Positions 16,328 through 25,928 of a DNA stretch of 64,000 nt are shown here, piece after piece. The notes beneath the pieces were generated by a model. The model was given only the letters and a program-made list of their open reading frames with translations, searched no databases and was not told the origin of the DNA. This DNA comes from Haloparvum alkalitolerans. GTDB taxonomy: Archaea; Halobacteriota; Halobacteria; Halobacteriales; Haloferacaceae. Location of the stretch: positions 1-64,000 of the forward strand of contig NZ_JBNLIA010000003.1 of NCBI RefSeq assembly GCF_050122995.1, in the 5' to 3' direction. The first letter of the stretch is position 1. Each line of letters opens with the position of its first letter. The position numbers and the translations under genes are program-made.

Positions 16328-19300
16328 TTGCGCCGTCCGTCGACGGTCAGGATCGCCGCCGACGACCGGGGGCGCGTCCCGTTCGCGCTGATCGGCGTTC
16401 TGCTGCTCGTATCGAGCGTCGCGTACGCCGGCGCCCTCCAGCAGCAGGGGCGGGTCTCGGTCGACGACGGCGTGGAGCGCGCGGTGGAACGCGCGGCGAC
16501 GGACGCGACGCCCGCGGTGCGCGCCGGCGTCGCCGACGCGGCCCGCGACGCCGCGGCGGAGCCGGTCACCGCGGTACCGGCCGCCGACGGAGCGAACGGG
16601 AGCGCCGTCCCGGCGGTCAGGCCGGGTTCCCCGTTCACCGACGCGTTGCGGATCCGGATCGCTATCGAGGTCTCTCGGTCCCTTCCCGCGACCGAACGGC
16701 GCGTCGGCGACGTCCGAGCCGTCAGCGAGGTTCCGGCCGTTCGGGACGAGGACGACCTCGTCGCGGCCCGCGAGCGCGTGTCGGTCTCGCCGGTCGCGAA
16801 CGGGACCGCTCTCCGAGCGACGGTGCGGAACGTCACGACGACCGCGACCCGGAACGGCCGGACCGTCACGCGGCGGACGCGGAACGTGACCGTGGTCGTC
16901 CCCGTGCCAGTGTTCGCGGCCCACGAACGGACGGAACGGTTCGAGGAACGGCTGAACCGCGGAGCGCTCGAGGGGCCCGGACTCGGGCGGCAGCTCACGG
17001 CTCGGCTGTACCCCGTCACCTGGGCGCGCGGCTACGCACAGCACGGCGGCGCCCCGGTTCAGAACGTGCTCGCGAACCGGCACGTCGAGCTCTCGACGAA
17101 CGCCGGCATCGTCCGCGTTCAGCGCAACGTCTTCGGAGGAACGGACCCCCGGGCGGAGGCCGGCGTTCGCCGCGCAACGGCGCGCACCGGGGTCGCGGAC
17201 CTGCTCGCGCCGACGGAACTCGACGAGGAGGAGTGGAGCCGGACGGTCGTCGGTGAGTCGACGACCGGTTCGGAACGCGAGGTCGGGGACGGGACCGACG
17301 GCGACCGGGTCTCCGACAGGTTGGAGGGAGCGAACAGGACGCGCACCGTCGAAGTGGGCGCGGTCGCGGACGCGGCGCTCCTGTCGACCGTCTCGGAACG
17401 CGACGCGATCGCTCGGGACGCATATCGTGCGCGCGCGGTGCTCCGTGCCGACGCCACACTCCGGGCGGACACGACGACGAGCAACGGTCCGACGGCGGGC
17501 GAACCGCCCGCCGGAAACTGGACGCTGACGGACGTCGAGCGGGAGCGGACGGTCACTGTCGTCGAGGCGGGCGACGGCGCGGGGGCATCGATCGCCTCGA
17601 GCGACTTCGGCACCGCGCGCCGTGTCGTCAGAACGGTCGACGAGACGACACGGACGTGGACGAACGGGACGGCAACCCGGACCGGCCGGGAGGTCCGGAC
17701 GCGGGAACACCGGGTCGATATCCGCGTCGAGGGAACGTACGCTCCGACTGCCGGAGCGCCGGAGCGTCCCACGGCCCCGACGTTCGAGCGGGGCGGGGCG
17801 CTCGACGGACCGAACCTGGCGGACGTACCCGCAACCGCGAGGGCGGACCTGTCGGCCGCGACCGACGACGAGCTCTCGCGGATCGCTCGCCGGGCCGTCG
17901 TCGACGGCGGGGTCGACCGCGAGACGGTGGTCGTCGGAGAGCGACCGGACCGGCTCGCGACGCACGTCGAGGCTGACCTCGCGGAGCTCCACCGCGAGGT
18001 CAGCAAGCTGTCGACGACCGTCTCGATGCGGGAGGTCGCCGCCGGCGAGGCCGACCCGTACGGGGGGCTGGCGGCGACCCTCCGGGAGCGGCGGGCGGAG
18101 CTCGTCGACGCTCCGGCGACGTACGACGGCGCCGCGGACCGCGCCCGCGTCGCTGCCCGCGCGGCGTACGTGGATGGGGTCATCGCCGCACTCGAGCGGC
18201 GTTCGACCGCGGACGACGAGGTGTCGGCTGCCGTCGCGGACGCCGCGGGCGACGGCGCGACCCTCGACACCGGTGCGCTCGGCGCGTACCTCGACGCGCG
18301 GGCCGCGGCCGAGCGCGGTGTCCGCCGGTCGATCGGCGACGGCGGACCCGGCGGAGGCGTCGGACTCGCTCCGCGCGGATCGCCCGGGTATCTCCCCCGG
18401 ACCGCGGTCGACGGCGCCGCCGTCGAGGGCGTCGCCGCGGGCGCGCGGACGAGGCCGCTCGCGACGCGGAACCGGAACCTCGTCACGCTGCCGTACGCGG
18501 GCGCCGCGTCCGGTATCGTGGACCGTCTCCTCGGAGCGGACGAGACCGTTCCGCTGTCCTCCGCCGGCCGAGCGCTCGTCGGGACCGACCGGGCGCTCGC
18601 GGGCACCGAGAACGAAACGCTTCGCAACGAGCGGGACGGCCTCGCGGACTCGGTCGACAGGTCGACCGACGCCGTGGAAGCCGCGGCCGATCGCGTGCTG
18701 CGTCGGCAGACGGAGCTCTCGCGGTCCGAACGCGCGGAGAGCCTGCGGAGCGCTCGGCGGCAGTGGGGCTCGACCGGCGAGCTCGCCGTCGCGATGGGGA
18801 CCGGCGACTACGCCGAGACGGTCGCCGCCGAGGCGGCGGCGCGGGGAAGTTTCGGCCCGGCGGATCAGGAAGTCCTGGCCGCGCGTCTGGGAAGGACCAT
18901 CGTGGCGACTGCGAACGAGGGGCCAGCGACGGTGTCCGCCGCGGAGGTGAACCGGTCCGCGCCGGTGCTCCGAGCGGTCGCTCGGGACGAACTGGAGTCG
19001 AGGGTCGAGGCGGAGCTCCGACGCGGCGCGGACGCGGCCGCGGACCACTGGGCGCCGGAGGCGATCAGGGCGGTTCCCGCGGGCGCTCCGGTGCTCCCGA
19101 CGCCGACGCACTGGTACGCCACGGTCAACGTCTGGACGGTGGAGGTCTCCGGCGCGTATCCGCGGTTCGCCGTGGCGGCGCCGCGGACCGGTCCGCCCGA
19201 CGGGGAGTTCGAGTACGTCCGGGAGGCCGGGACCGCAACGGTCGAACTCGCGGGCGGGCCCGTGACGCTCGGTCGGACGGAGCAGGTGCGGTTCGAGACC

Positions 19301-19453
19301 GGGACGGTCGTCGTGGTCGCGGTCCCGCCCGGACCGCCGGGGGTCGGCGACGTGGACGGCACGCGCGACGAGACTTCCGCCGGGTGGCCGTGTCCCGAAA
19401 CGACGCCGGATTCATTCGGCGGAACCGCACGCGAAGCGTCCTGTGTCCGGTGA
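16328..19453 (+). CDS. Large exported protein of the pilus-like operon (DUF7286-like)
   Basis: About 1,041 residues. The conserved N-terminus RIAADDRGRVPFALIGVLLLVSSVAYAGAL has a charged stretch followed by one hydrophobic helix, as in exported pilin-like proteins; everything after it is predicted extracellular. The body is helical and beta-mixed with many Arg/Glu/Asp/Thr residues and a few Asn-x-Thr/Ser sequons. The start is uncertain: TTG 16328 lies directly after the upstream stop. ATG 16247 in the same frame would add 27 residues before the family-like region. It matches what I recall as DUF7286. It may be a shaft or tip component; no catalytic motif is seen. Confidence 0.72.
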   Translation: MRRPSTVRIAADDRGRVPFALIGVLLLVSSVAYAGALQQQGRVSVDDGVERAVERAATDATPAVRAGVADAARDAAAEPVTAVPAADGANGSAVPAVRPGSPFTDALRIRIAIEVSRSLPATERRVGDVRAVSEVPAVRDEDDLVAARERVSVSPVANGTALRATVRNVTTTATRNGRTVTRRTRNVTVVVPVPVFAAHERTERFEERLNRGALEGPGLGRQLTARLYPVTWARGYAQHGGAPVQNVLANRHVELSTNAGIVRVQRNVFGGTDPRAEAGVRRATARTGVADLLAPTELDEEEWSRTVVGESTTGSEREVGDGTDGDRVSDRLEGANRTRTVEVGAVADAALLSTVSERDAIARDAYRARAVLRADATLRADTTTSNGPTAGEPPAGNWTLTDVERERTVTVVEAGDGAGASIASSDFGTARRVVRTVDETTRTWTNGTATRTGREVRTREHRVDIRVEGTYAPTAGAPERPTAPTFERGGALDGPNLADVPATARADLSAATDDELSRIARRAVVDGGVDRETVVVGERPDRLATHVEADLAELHREVSKLSTTVSMREVAAGEADPYGGLAATLRERRAELVDAPATYDGAADRARVAARAAYVDGVIAALERRSTADDEVSAAVADAAGDGATLDTGALGAYLDARAAAERGVRRSIGDGGPGGGVGLAPRGSPGYLPRTAVDGAAVEGVAAGARTRPLATRNRNLVTLPYAGAASGIVDRLLGADETVPLSSAGRALVGTDRALAGTENETLRNERDGLADSVDRSTDAVEAAADRVLRRQTELSRSERAESLRSARRQWGSTGELAVAMGTGDYAETVAAEAAARGSFGPADQEVLAARLGRTIVATANEGPATVSAAEVNRSAPVLRAVARDELESRVEAELRRGADAAADHWAPEAIRAVPAGAPVLPTPTHWYATVNVWTVEVSGAYPRFAVAAPRTGPPDGEFEYVREAGTATVELAGGPVTLGRTEQVRFETGTVVVVAVPPGPPGVGDVDGTRDETSAGWPCPETTPDSFGGTAREASCVR

Positions 19454-19490
19454 CCGCAGTCGTTTTCCCGGCCGCGCGCCGAGGGCGGGT

Positions 19491-19913
19491 ATGTTCACCG
19501 ACGTGCCCGCGGAGACCGACTCGGAGCCGGGACCGCTACTCGAGGGGTACGAGACGCTGGTGCTCGAGGCGGCCGCTGAGGCCGGGGTCGACGCGATCGT
19601 GGATGCGACGTCGCTCGACCGGTCGAGCGCCGAGATGCTGGTCGACGGCGAGGTCCCCGAAATCGCGGTCGAGGACGCCGCCGCCGTGATCGCGCTCGTC
19701 GACGACCGCGACGCGAACGCGCTGGTGTTCGAGCTCAGAGACGACCTGCTGATGGGGATGACGACGGCGGTGCTCGACGTCGACACCATCGCGGGCGCCA
19801 TCGACGCCGACCTCACCGGACAGGAGGTCCAGCAGGCGCTGGAGGGACGCACGCGGATGACGCTGACGCAGTTGGCACAGATACAGAGCGTGATCGAGGG
19901 GCGGAAACCCTGA
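19491..19913 (+). CDS. DUF5791 family protein
   Basis: A 140-residue acidic soluble protein. The C-terminal half is typical of the family: DDLLMGMTTAVLDVDTIA, then DLTGQEVQQALEGRTRMTLTQLAQI, which resembles an HTH-like helical bundle. Function unknown. ATG 19491 follows a CGTTTTCC box about 28 bases upstream, so it starts a new transcript after the pilus-like operon. The epimerase-like gene begins on its last stop base, making a two-gene operon. Confidence 0.85.
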   Translation: MFTDVPAETDSEPGPLLEGYETLVLEAAAEAGVDAIVDATSLDRSSAEMLVDGEVPEIAVEDAAAVIALVDDRDANALVFELRDDLLMGMTTAVLDVDTIAGAIDADLTGQEVQQALEGRTRMTLTQLAQIQSVIEGRKP

Positions 19914-20842
19914 TGCGCGTCGTCGTCGTCGGCTGCGGCTACGTCGGGATCGAGCTCGGTCGCCAGCTCCGCGATCCCGACGCCGTCGGCGATCCGGGGG
20001 GGACAGAACACCGGGTCTGTGGCGTCCGCCGGTCCGACGAGGGGCTGACGGCCGTCGAGGCGGCCGGGCTGGAACCGGTTCGGGCGGACGTCGCGGACCC
20101 GGCGTCGCTATCGGCGCTCCCGGACGCGGACGCGGTCGTGTTCGCGGCGAGTTCGGGCGGCCGCGGCGCGGACGCCGCGCGACGCGTGTACGTCGACGGG
20201 CTCGCCAACGTGATCGACGAGTACGCCGAGCGCGAGCGTCCGCCGGACCGGCTTATCTACACCTCGTCGACGGGCGTCTACGGCGATCACGACGGCGGCT
20301 GGGTCGACGAGACGACGCCGCTGGATCCGACGACCGAGAAGACCCGGGTGCTGACGGAGGCCGAGCGCGTGGCGCGCGGGCGGGCCGCCGACGCGGGCAT
20401 CGACGGGACGGTCGTCCGCTTCGCCGGACTCTACGGCCCGGGCCGGTACCGGCTGGAGCGCTACCTCGACGGCCCCGTGACCGCGGGGTATCTGAACATG
20501 ATCCACCGCGACGACGCCGCCGGAGCGGTCCGGTTTCTGCTCGAGAACGACCTCGCGCGCGACGACGCGGTGCTGGCCGTCGACGACGAACCGGTCGACA
20601 AGCACGCGTTCGCGGACTGGCTCGCGGACGCCTGCGGCGTCGAGCGCCCGGCGAAGCGATCGAAGTCGGAGCGGCTGTCCGCGGGGAACCTATCCGAGGC
20701 GGCGAAGCGGCGGATCCGCACGAGCAAGCGGTGCTCGAACGACCGGCTCCGCGAGCTCGGGTACGACTACCGATACCCGACGTTTCGTGAGGGATACCGC
20801 GACGCGGTCGACGCGTGCCGTGCCGAGCGTGGCGGTCCGTAG
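19913..20842 (+). CDS. NAD(P)-dependent epimerase/dehydratase-like protein (extended SDR)
   Basis: 309 residues. An N-terminal Rossmann fold is shown by VVVGCGYVGIELGRQL (G-x-G-x-x-G). The mid-sequence YTSSTGVYG is the SDR active-site Ser region, but the Y-x-x-x-K that usually follows is replaced, with KTRVLTEAERVA at the expected place. The C-terminus (PTFREGYRDAV) is typical of haloarchaeal SDR-a5/YeeZ-like proteins. Substrate unknown; sugar-nucleotide modification is a guess from the family. Its ATG overlaps the previous stop by one base. Confidence 0.82.
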   Translation: MRVVVVGCGYVGIELGRQLRDPDAVGDPGGTEHRVCGVRRSDEGLTAVEAAGLEPVRADVADPASLSALPDADAVVFAASSGGRGADAARRVYVDGLANVIDEYAERERPPDRLIYTSSTGVYGDHDGGWVDETTPLDPTTEKTRVLTEAERVARGRAADAGIDGTVVRFAGLYGPGRYRLERYLDGPVTAGYLNMIHRDDAAGAVRFLLENDLARDDAVLAVDDEPVDKHAFADWLADACGVERPAKRSKSERLSAGNLSEAAKRRIRTSKRCSNDRLRELGYDYRYPTFREGYRDAVDACRAERGGP

Positions 20843-20933
20843 CCGGGGGGCGGCCGACGCGGCCGTGGCGGACATGTCCCGCGTGTGATGAGTGCCGGGA
20901 ACTACTTGTGTCGGCGGTGGGTGCGAACGGACG

Positions 20934-22106
20934 ATGTGGGTGCAAGGACGGACGGACGCCCTGCGAGCGGCCGAGGGGTTCGTCCGGGAGAACCCGGAGC
21001 TGGCGCTCGCGACAGCGCTCGCGGCGTTCGTCGTCGCGGCCAGCACGTACGCGTTCCTGCGACTGCGTCGCCCCGCGGGCGTCACGTTCCGGCGGCTGAT
21101 CGAAGGTCGCGAGGAGGTCGCGGTCCTGATGCACCCGAACCCGGACCCCGACGCCATGGCGGCCGCGGTCGGCGTCGCCTCGCTGGCGGACCAGCTCGGC
21201 GTGGACGCGACCGTCCAGTACCCGGGCCAGATCCGCCATCAGGAGAACCGCGCGTTCCGGACCGTCCTCGACCTGGAGCTCGACCGGATCGACCACGTCA
21301 GCGACCTCGCGGCGGAGTCCGTCGTCCTCGTCGACCACAACGAGCCGCGCGGGTTCGCGGGCGCGGACGGCGTCCTCCCGCTCGCGGTCGTCGACCACCA
21401 CCCCGGTGACGGCGCGGGCGAGGAGTTCACCGACGTGCGGACGGACTACGGTGCGACCGCCTCCATCGTCGCCGAGTACTTCGACGACATCGACGCCGAA
21501 CCGGTACCGCCGGACATGCACGCCTCCGAGCGCGGCGGCGAGTACGTCCTCTCGACCGACGCCGCGACGGGCCTTCTGTACGGCATCCTCGCCGACACCA
21601 AACACCTCACCGTCGGCGCGAGCGAGGCCGACTTCGCGGCCGCCGGCTACGTCTACCCGGGCGTCGACCAGGACCGGCTCGACCGGATCGCCAACCCCGC
21701 GGTCGACGCCGAGGTGCTGGAGGTGAAAGCGCGCGCCATCGCCGGCCGGCAGGTACAGGGCTCGTTCGCCGTCGCGGACGTGGGCAGCGTCAACAACGTC
21801 GACGCCGTTCCGCAGGCGGCCGACGAGCTGATCCAGCTGGAGGGGGTCACCGCGGTGGTGGTGATCGGCGAGCGCGACGGGACGCTCCACCTCTCGGGAC
21901 GGTCCCGTGACGACCGCGTCCACATGGGCAAGGCCATCGAGTCGGCGCTCGAGGAGGTCCCCAACGGCGACGGCGGCGGCCACGCCCGTATGGGGGGCGG
22001 CACGGTCACGCCGACGGTGGACCCGACCGGGGAGGAAGAGGAGCTTTCGATCGACCGTGACGAGCTGTGTGAGGCCCTGTTCCGGGCGATGACGGGCGAC
22101 GTCTGA
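20934..22106 (+). CDS. DHH family phosphoesterase with N-terminal membrane helix
   Basis: 390 residues. An N-terminal helix (ELALATALAAFVVAASTYAFL, about 20-40) anchors a cytoplasmic DHH/DHHA1 enzyme. Metal-site motifs are HPNPDPDAMAAAVG, VVLVDHNEP and VVDHHPGDG. The C-terminal DHHA1 part has NGDGGGHARMGGGT. Relatives hydrolyse linear or cyclic (di)nucleotides (RecJ/NrnA/GdpP type); the substrate here cannot be assigned. ATG 20934 is supported by an ACTACTTG box about 28 bases upstream. The C-terminal half is normal in length and no motif is missing. Confidence 0.88.
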   Translation: MWVQGRTDALRAAEGFVRENPELALATALAAFVVAASTYAFLRLRRPAGVTFRRLIEGREEVAVLMHPNPDPDAMAAAVGVASLADQLGVDATVQYPGQIRHQENRAFRTVLDLELDRIDHVSDLAAESVVLVDHNEPRGFAGADGVLPLAVVDHHPGDGAGEEFTDVRTDYGATASIVAEYFDDIDAEPVPPDMHASERGGEYVLSTDAATGLLYGILADTKHLTVGASEADFAAAGYVYPGVDQDRLDRIANPAVDAEVLEVKARAIAGRQVQGSFAVADVGSVNNVDAVPQAADELIQLEGVTAVVVIGERDGTLHLSGRSRDDRVHMGKAIESALEEVPNGDGGGHARMGGGTVTPTVDPTGEEEELSIDRDELCEALFRAMTGDV

Positions 22107-22172
22107 CCGCGGAGACGCGCGGCGGGCTCGCCCAGCACCGGGGCTTCCCGCTCGCCGCTTTCCGGCGCGGCC

Positions 22173-22877
22173 TCACAGGAGTGCCAGCGCGGGGAAGGCC
22201 TGCGTCGCGGCGTCGTAGAGGAAGTAGACGCCGAAGCCGGCGAGCACGGCCGCCGAGCCGACCGCGACGAGGGGCGCGAGCCGCTCCATGCGACGCTCCG
22301 CGGCGACGAGCGCGGCCGGGAACCCCGTGACCCAGAGCCCGATCCCGGCGAAGAAACCGACGATCAGCGCCGGGGAGCCGGTCGTCACCACGAACGCGCC
22401 CGCGAGGTCGGCGCCGACGACCGGGAGCGGTTCAAGCACGTCCAGCGTCCCCGGCCGGAGCAGTCCGACGCCGACCGTGAGCCAGAACAGCACCTGATAG
22501 GGGTTCGTCAGCGCGAGGACGAACGCCTTGCGGAACCCCTTCCCCTCGGCCAGCATCGGGTCGTCGCCGGCCGTGGGTCTGAAGGAGGCGCGCGCCCCCC
22601 GGGCGGCGCCGTACGCGAAGTAGATCATCAGGACGCCGCCGACCGCGACCATCGCGGCCCGCAGCGTCGGCAGGCGCTCGACGAACGCGACGACGCCGAG
22701 GTACGCCAGCACGAAGAAGACGCCGTCGGCCGTCGCGGCGCCGAGGCCGGCGCGCGCGCCCGCGGTCCAGCCCCGCAACACGGCCTCCTCGGCGATGACG
22801 GCGTTCATCGGTCCGGGCGGCGCCGCGAGCGCGAGCCCGAAGACGACGCCGGCGGTCAGCGTGACCAACTCGTTCAC
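22173..22877 (-). CDS. LysE/RhtB family exporter
   Basis: A 234-residue membrane protein with about six helices. The N-terminus shows the family hallmark LAAPPGPMNAVIAEEAVLRGW, and the middle has the TNPYQVLFW motif. The family exports amino acids or other small metabolites; the substrate cannot be predicted. The start is GTG 22877, with CCTTTTTC about 28 bases upstream on the minus strand, consistent with a leaderless mRNA. Convergent with the DHH gene; stops are 66 bases apart. Confidence 0.87.
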   Translation of the reverse strand: MNELVTLTAGVVFGLALAAPPGPMNAVIAEEAVLRGWTAGARAGLGAATADGVFFVLAYLGVVAFVERLPTLRAAMVAVGGVLMIYFAYGAARGARASFRPTAGDDPMLAEGKGFRKAFVLALTNPYQVLFWLTVGVGLLRPGTLDVLEPLPVVGADLAGAFVVTTGSPALIVGFFAGIGLWVTGFPAALVAAERRMERLAPLVAVGSAAVLAGFGVYFLYDAATQAFPALALL

Positions 22878-23053
22878 GCTCCGGGGAACCCCTGCGACGG
22901 TGAAAAAGGCGACGGACGGGGCCAGCGACGCCGTTTTCGGATGTTCCGATCCGGCGCGTGATCACCGGATCGGCGCATCGATGAGGGAAGGTGGCCGCCG
23001 GTCCGGAGCGGCGGTGCGGCCGCGGCCGCACCGCCCTGGATGCCGCATCGCAG

Positions 23054-23722
23054 TCACGCGGTCGCCTCGACCGGCCGCACGCGGATGGACCGCGCGACGG
23101 ACTCCGGGAGACTCTGATCGCCCGCGGGCGAGCGGACGGTCACCATCCCGAAGGGGGCGACATCGACGACCTCAAGCTCGTTGCCCGGCACGATGCCGGC
23201 GTCCGCGAGGTAGTCGAGCTCGTCCTCGTCGCGGTCGGAGACGCGGGCGACGACGACCGTTTCGCCCTCCTCGCAGGCGTGGAGCCGGACGGCGTCGTCC
23301 TCCTCGACCGGCTCCAGGTCGGCGCCCGGGATGGGGTCGCCGTGGGGGTCGACCTCCGGGTCGCCGAGCGTCTCCGCGACGCGACGCTCGAACTCCTCGG
23401 AGATGTGGTGTTCGAGTCGGTCGGCCTCCGCGTGGACCTCGCTCCAGTCGTAGTCGAGTCGCTCCGCGAGGAACGCCTCGATGAGCCGGTGGTGGCGGAC
23501 CACCTCGAGCGCCACCGCCTCACCCTCGGGCGTCAGCTCGACGCCGGTGTACGGCTCGCGGTCGACCAGTTCCCGGTCCTCCAGCTTCCCGAGCATGTCG
23601 GTGACCGTCGGCGGGGTCTTCCCGAGGTAGTCGGCGACCGCGGAGGTGGAGACGGGCGGCCCCTCCTCGGTCTGGAGGACGTAGATGGCCTTCAGGTAGT
23701 CCTCCATCACGTCGCTCAGCAT
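23054..23722 (-). CDS. DtxR/MntR-family metal-dependent transcriptional regulator
   Basis: 222 residues. The N-terminal winged helix (MLSDVMEDYLKAIYVLQTEE, STSAVADYLGKTPPTVTDML) and the dimerisation/metal-binding domain (VVRHHRLIEAFLAERLDYDW, EHHISEEFERRVAETLGDP) are both complete. The C-terminal FeoA/SH3-like domain (GIVPGNELEVVDVAPFGMV) is present. Haloarchaeal members (SirR, Idr, TroR) control iron or manganese uptake genes. No transporter is adjacent, so the regulon is not local. The frame opens far upstream, but ATG 23722 gives the exact family N-terminus. Confidence 0.9.
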   Translation of the reverse strand: MLSDVMEDYLKAIYVLQTEEGPPVSTSAVADYLGKTPPTVTDMLGKLEDRELVDREPYTGVELTPEGEAVALEVVRHHRLIEAFLAERLDYDWSEVHAEADRLEHHISEEFERRVAETLGDPEVDPHGDPIPGADLEPVEEDDAVRLHACEEGETVVVARVSDRDEDELDYLADAGIVPGNELEVVDVAPFGMVTVRSPAGDQSLPESVARSIRVRPVEATA

Positions 23723-23839
23723 CGTCCGAGAGTAGCGGACTCCCGCGGAAATAGCTACCGGAGACGAGGGTGGGGAAGCCGAACCGGCAACGGCGTGTGG
23801 GTGGCCAATCCTTACGGCGTCGGCGCGGGAGGGTCGGCC

Positions 23840-25843
23840 ATGAGCGATCCCGACGGCGGCTTCGGCGACAGCGACGATTCCGACGACGACGGCCCGAGCT
23901 ATCCGGTTGCGCGCTACCTCGGCATCGACGCGGTCGAGTCCCCGACGTTCACCGCGGACGGGGACCTGCTGTATCTGGCCGATACGACCGGCTCGCCGGA
24001 CGTGTGGCGGGCGAGCGACCCCGCGAGGCTCGGGGCGGACGGCGACGCGGCGACCACCGAGCGCCTGACCGGCACCGACGAGCGCGTCTCCTTCGTGGAC
24101 GCGTCGCCGACGCGCCCGGAGGCGGTGTTCGGCATGGACCGCGGGAGCGACGAGCGCGACCAGCTGTTCCTGTACGACCTCGCGGCCGGAGAGATAACCG
24201 ACCTCACCGACGACCCCGACTCGATCCACGCCTGGGGCGGCTGGGCGCCCGACGGCGACCGGTTCGCGTACGCCGCCAACCGCCGCCAGTCGGACACCTT
24301 CGACGTCCACGTCCAGCGCCGCGACGAGACCGCCGCCGACAGCGAGGTCGTTCACGAGGGGGAGGGTGGCTTCCTCTCGGTGGCCGCGTGGGGGCCGGAG
24401 GGGGACCGCCTGGCGCTGATCGACGCCCGCGCGTCCTTCGCGCAGGACCTGTTCGTCCTCGACCTGCCGAGCGGCGAGACGACGCAGGTGAACGCGGACG
24501 ACGACGCCCGCTACGAGTCCCCGGCCTTCGGCGCCGACGGGGGGCTCTACGCCCTGACGAACCAGCCCGGCGACCACCTCGTCCTCGGGCGCTTCTCCGC
24601 CGCGGCGGTCGCGGGCGATGCGGACCGCGACGACCGCGCGGCCGCGCTATCCGAGGAGGGGTCGGGGGACCCGGCGTTCGACACGGTCGCCGCCCGCGAG
24701 GGCTGGAACGTCGACGGCTACGCCCTCGACCGCGACTCCGGCCGGGTCGCGTACACGGCCAACGTCGACGGCTACTCCGAGCTCGTGATCGGCGAACTGG
24801 AGGGGCCGACCGCCTTTTCGCCCCTCGCGACGCCCGACGTCGCCGCCGACTGCGCGGACCCGGGGGTCGTCTCCGCGCTCGCGTGGGACGGCGACGGCGA
24901 GCGGCTCGCCGCGGTCCACGCCGCCAGCGACCGGCCGTACCGCGCGGTCGTCGTTGACGCCGCTGCCGACCTGCTCGTGGACCTAGACGGCGAACCGGCC
25001 CCCGAGGTGGCCGCGCCCGCGGACCACGGGACGCTCGGCATCCCCCCAGAGGCCTTCCTCGCGCCCGAGATCGTGCGCTACGAGACCTTCGACGGTCGGG
25101 AGATCCCGGCCTACTGGACGCTCCCGCCGGGCGTCGAGAGGGGCGAGGCGGCCGAGGTGCCCGTCATCGTCGACATCCACGGCGGGCCGGAACACCAGCG
25201 CCGGCCGTGGTTCTACCCGACGAAGCAGTTCTTCCTCCGGCAGGGGTACGCGGTGCTGGAGCCGAACGTCCGGGGCTCCTCCGGCTACGGGAAGGCGTAC
25301 ACGCACCTCGACGACCGCGAGAGGCGCCTCGACTCGGTGGAGGACGTGAAGGAGGCCGTCGCGTGGCTCGCCGAGCGACCGGAGGTCGACGACGACCGGG
25401 TCGTGGCGTACGGGCGCTCCTACGGCGGCTTCATGGTGCTGTCGGCGATCACCGAGTACCCGGACCTGTGGGCGGCCGCGGTCGACTTCGTCGGCATCGC
25501 CGACTTCGAGACGTTCCTCGAGAACACCGGCGAGTGGCGGCGCTCGCACCGCGAGCAGGAGTACGGCGCGTTGGAGAACACGGAGCTGCTGGAGCGGATC
25601 AGCCCCATCCACCGCGTCGACCGCATCGACTGCCCGCTGTTCGTGCAACACGGCGCGAACGACCCGCGGGTCCCCGTCGGCGAGGCCGAACAGATCGCGG
25701 AGGCGGTCGCGGACCGCGGGATCCCCGTCGAGACGTGCGTCTTCGAGGACGAGGGCCACCACACCACCAGCCGCGAGAACCGGATCGAACAGTTCGAGCG
25801 CATCGCGGCGTTCCTCGACGAGCACGTCGGGAACGCCCGATAG
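23840..25843 (+). CDS. S9 family peptidase (prolyl oligopeptidase-like)
   Basis: 667 residues. An acidic N-terminus leads into beta-propeller repeats (WDS/LWD-like motifs, for example GGWAPDGDRFAYAANRR) up to about residue 410. A C-terminal alpha/beta hydrolase follows, with PVIVDIHGGPEHQ (oxyanion region), GRSYGGFMVL (nucleophile Ser about 526), HGANDPRVP (Asp about 607) and EGHHTTSREN (His about 640). It should cleave oligopeptides in the cytoplasm. ATG 23840 is preceded by a CCTTAC box at about -28; earlier in-frame starts run through non-protein-like sequence. Divergent from the DtxR-like regulator. Confidence 0.92.
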   Translation: MSDPDGGFGDSDDSDDDGPSYPVARYLGIDAVESPTFTADGDLLYLADTTGSPDVWRASDPARLGADGDAATTERLTGTDERVSFVDASPTRPEAVFGMDRGSDERDQLFLYDLAAGEITDLTDDPDSIHAWGGWAPDGDRFAYAANRRQSDTFDVHVQRRDETAADSEVVHEGEGGFLSVAAWGPEGDRLALIDARASFAQDLFVLDLPSGETTQVNADDDARYESPAFGADGGLYALTNQPGDHLVLGRFSAAAVAGDADRDDRAAALSEEGSGDPAFDTVAAREGWNVDGYALDRDSGRVAYTANVDGYSELVIGELEGPTAFSPLATPDVAADCADPGVVSALAWDGDGERLAAVHAASDRPYRAVVVDAAADLLVDLDGEPAPEVAAPADHGTLGIPPEAFLAPEIVRYETFDGREIPAYWTLPPGVERGEAAEVPVIVDIHGGPEHQRRPWFYPTKQFFLRQGYAVLEPNVRGSSGYGKAYTHLDDRERRLDSVEDVKEAVAWLAERPEVDDDRVVAYGRSYGGFMVLSAITEYPDLWAAAVDFVGIADFETFLENTGEWRRSHREQEYGALENTELLERISPIHRVDRIDCPLFVQHGANDPRVPVGEAEQIAEAVADRGIPVETCVFEDEGHHTTSRENRIEQFERIAAFLDEHVGNAR

Positions 25844-25928
25844 CGTTCCACGGCCACATGTAGAGTCCCCTCGGCGTCGTGCCACCGTCACACGGACGCT
25901 TAAGTAGGATGCCGGCAACAACCGCCGT

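Noticed and set aside
16172..19111. Nearly 1,000-codon frame antisense to the large exported protein
   Set aside because: Arg/Gly/Pro/Asp-rich text typical of a shadow frame; the plus strand has the family-like sequence and operon context.
22878..23053. Possible small gene between lysE and the DtxR-like regulator
   Set aside because: Open frames there have no family likeness; the stretch is explained by the lysE promoter and the regulator's 3' side.
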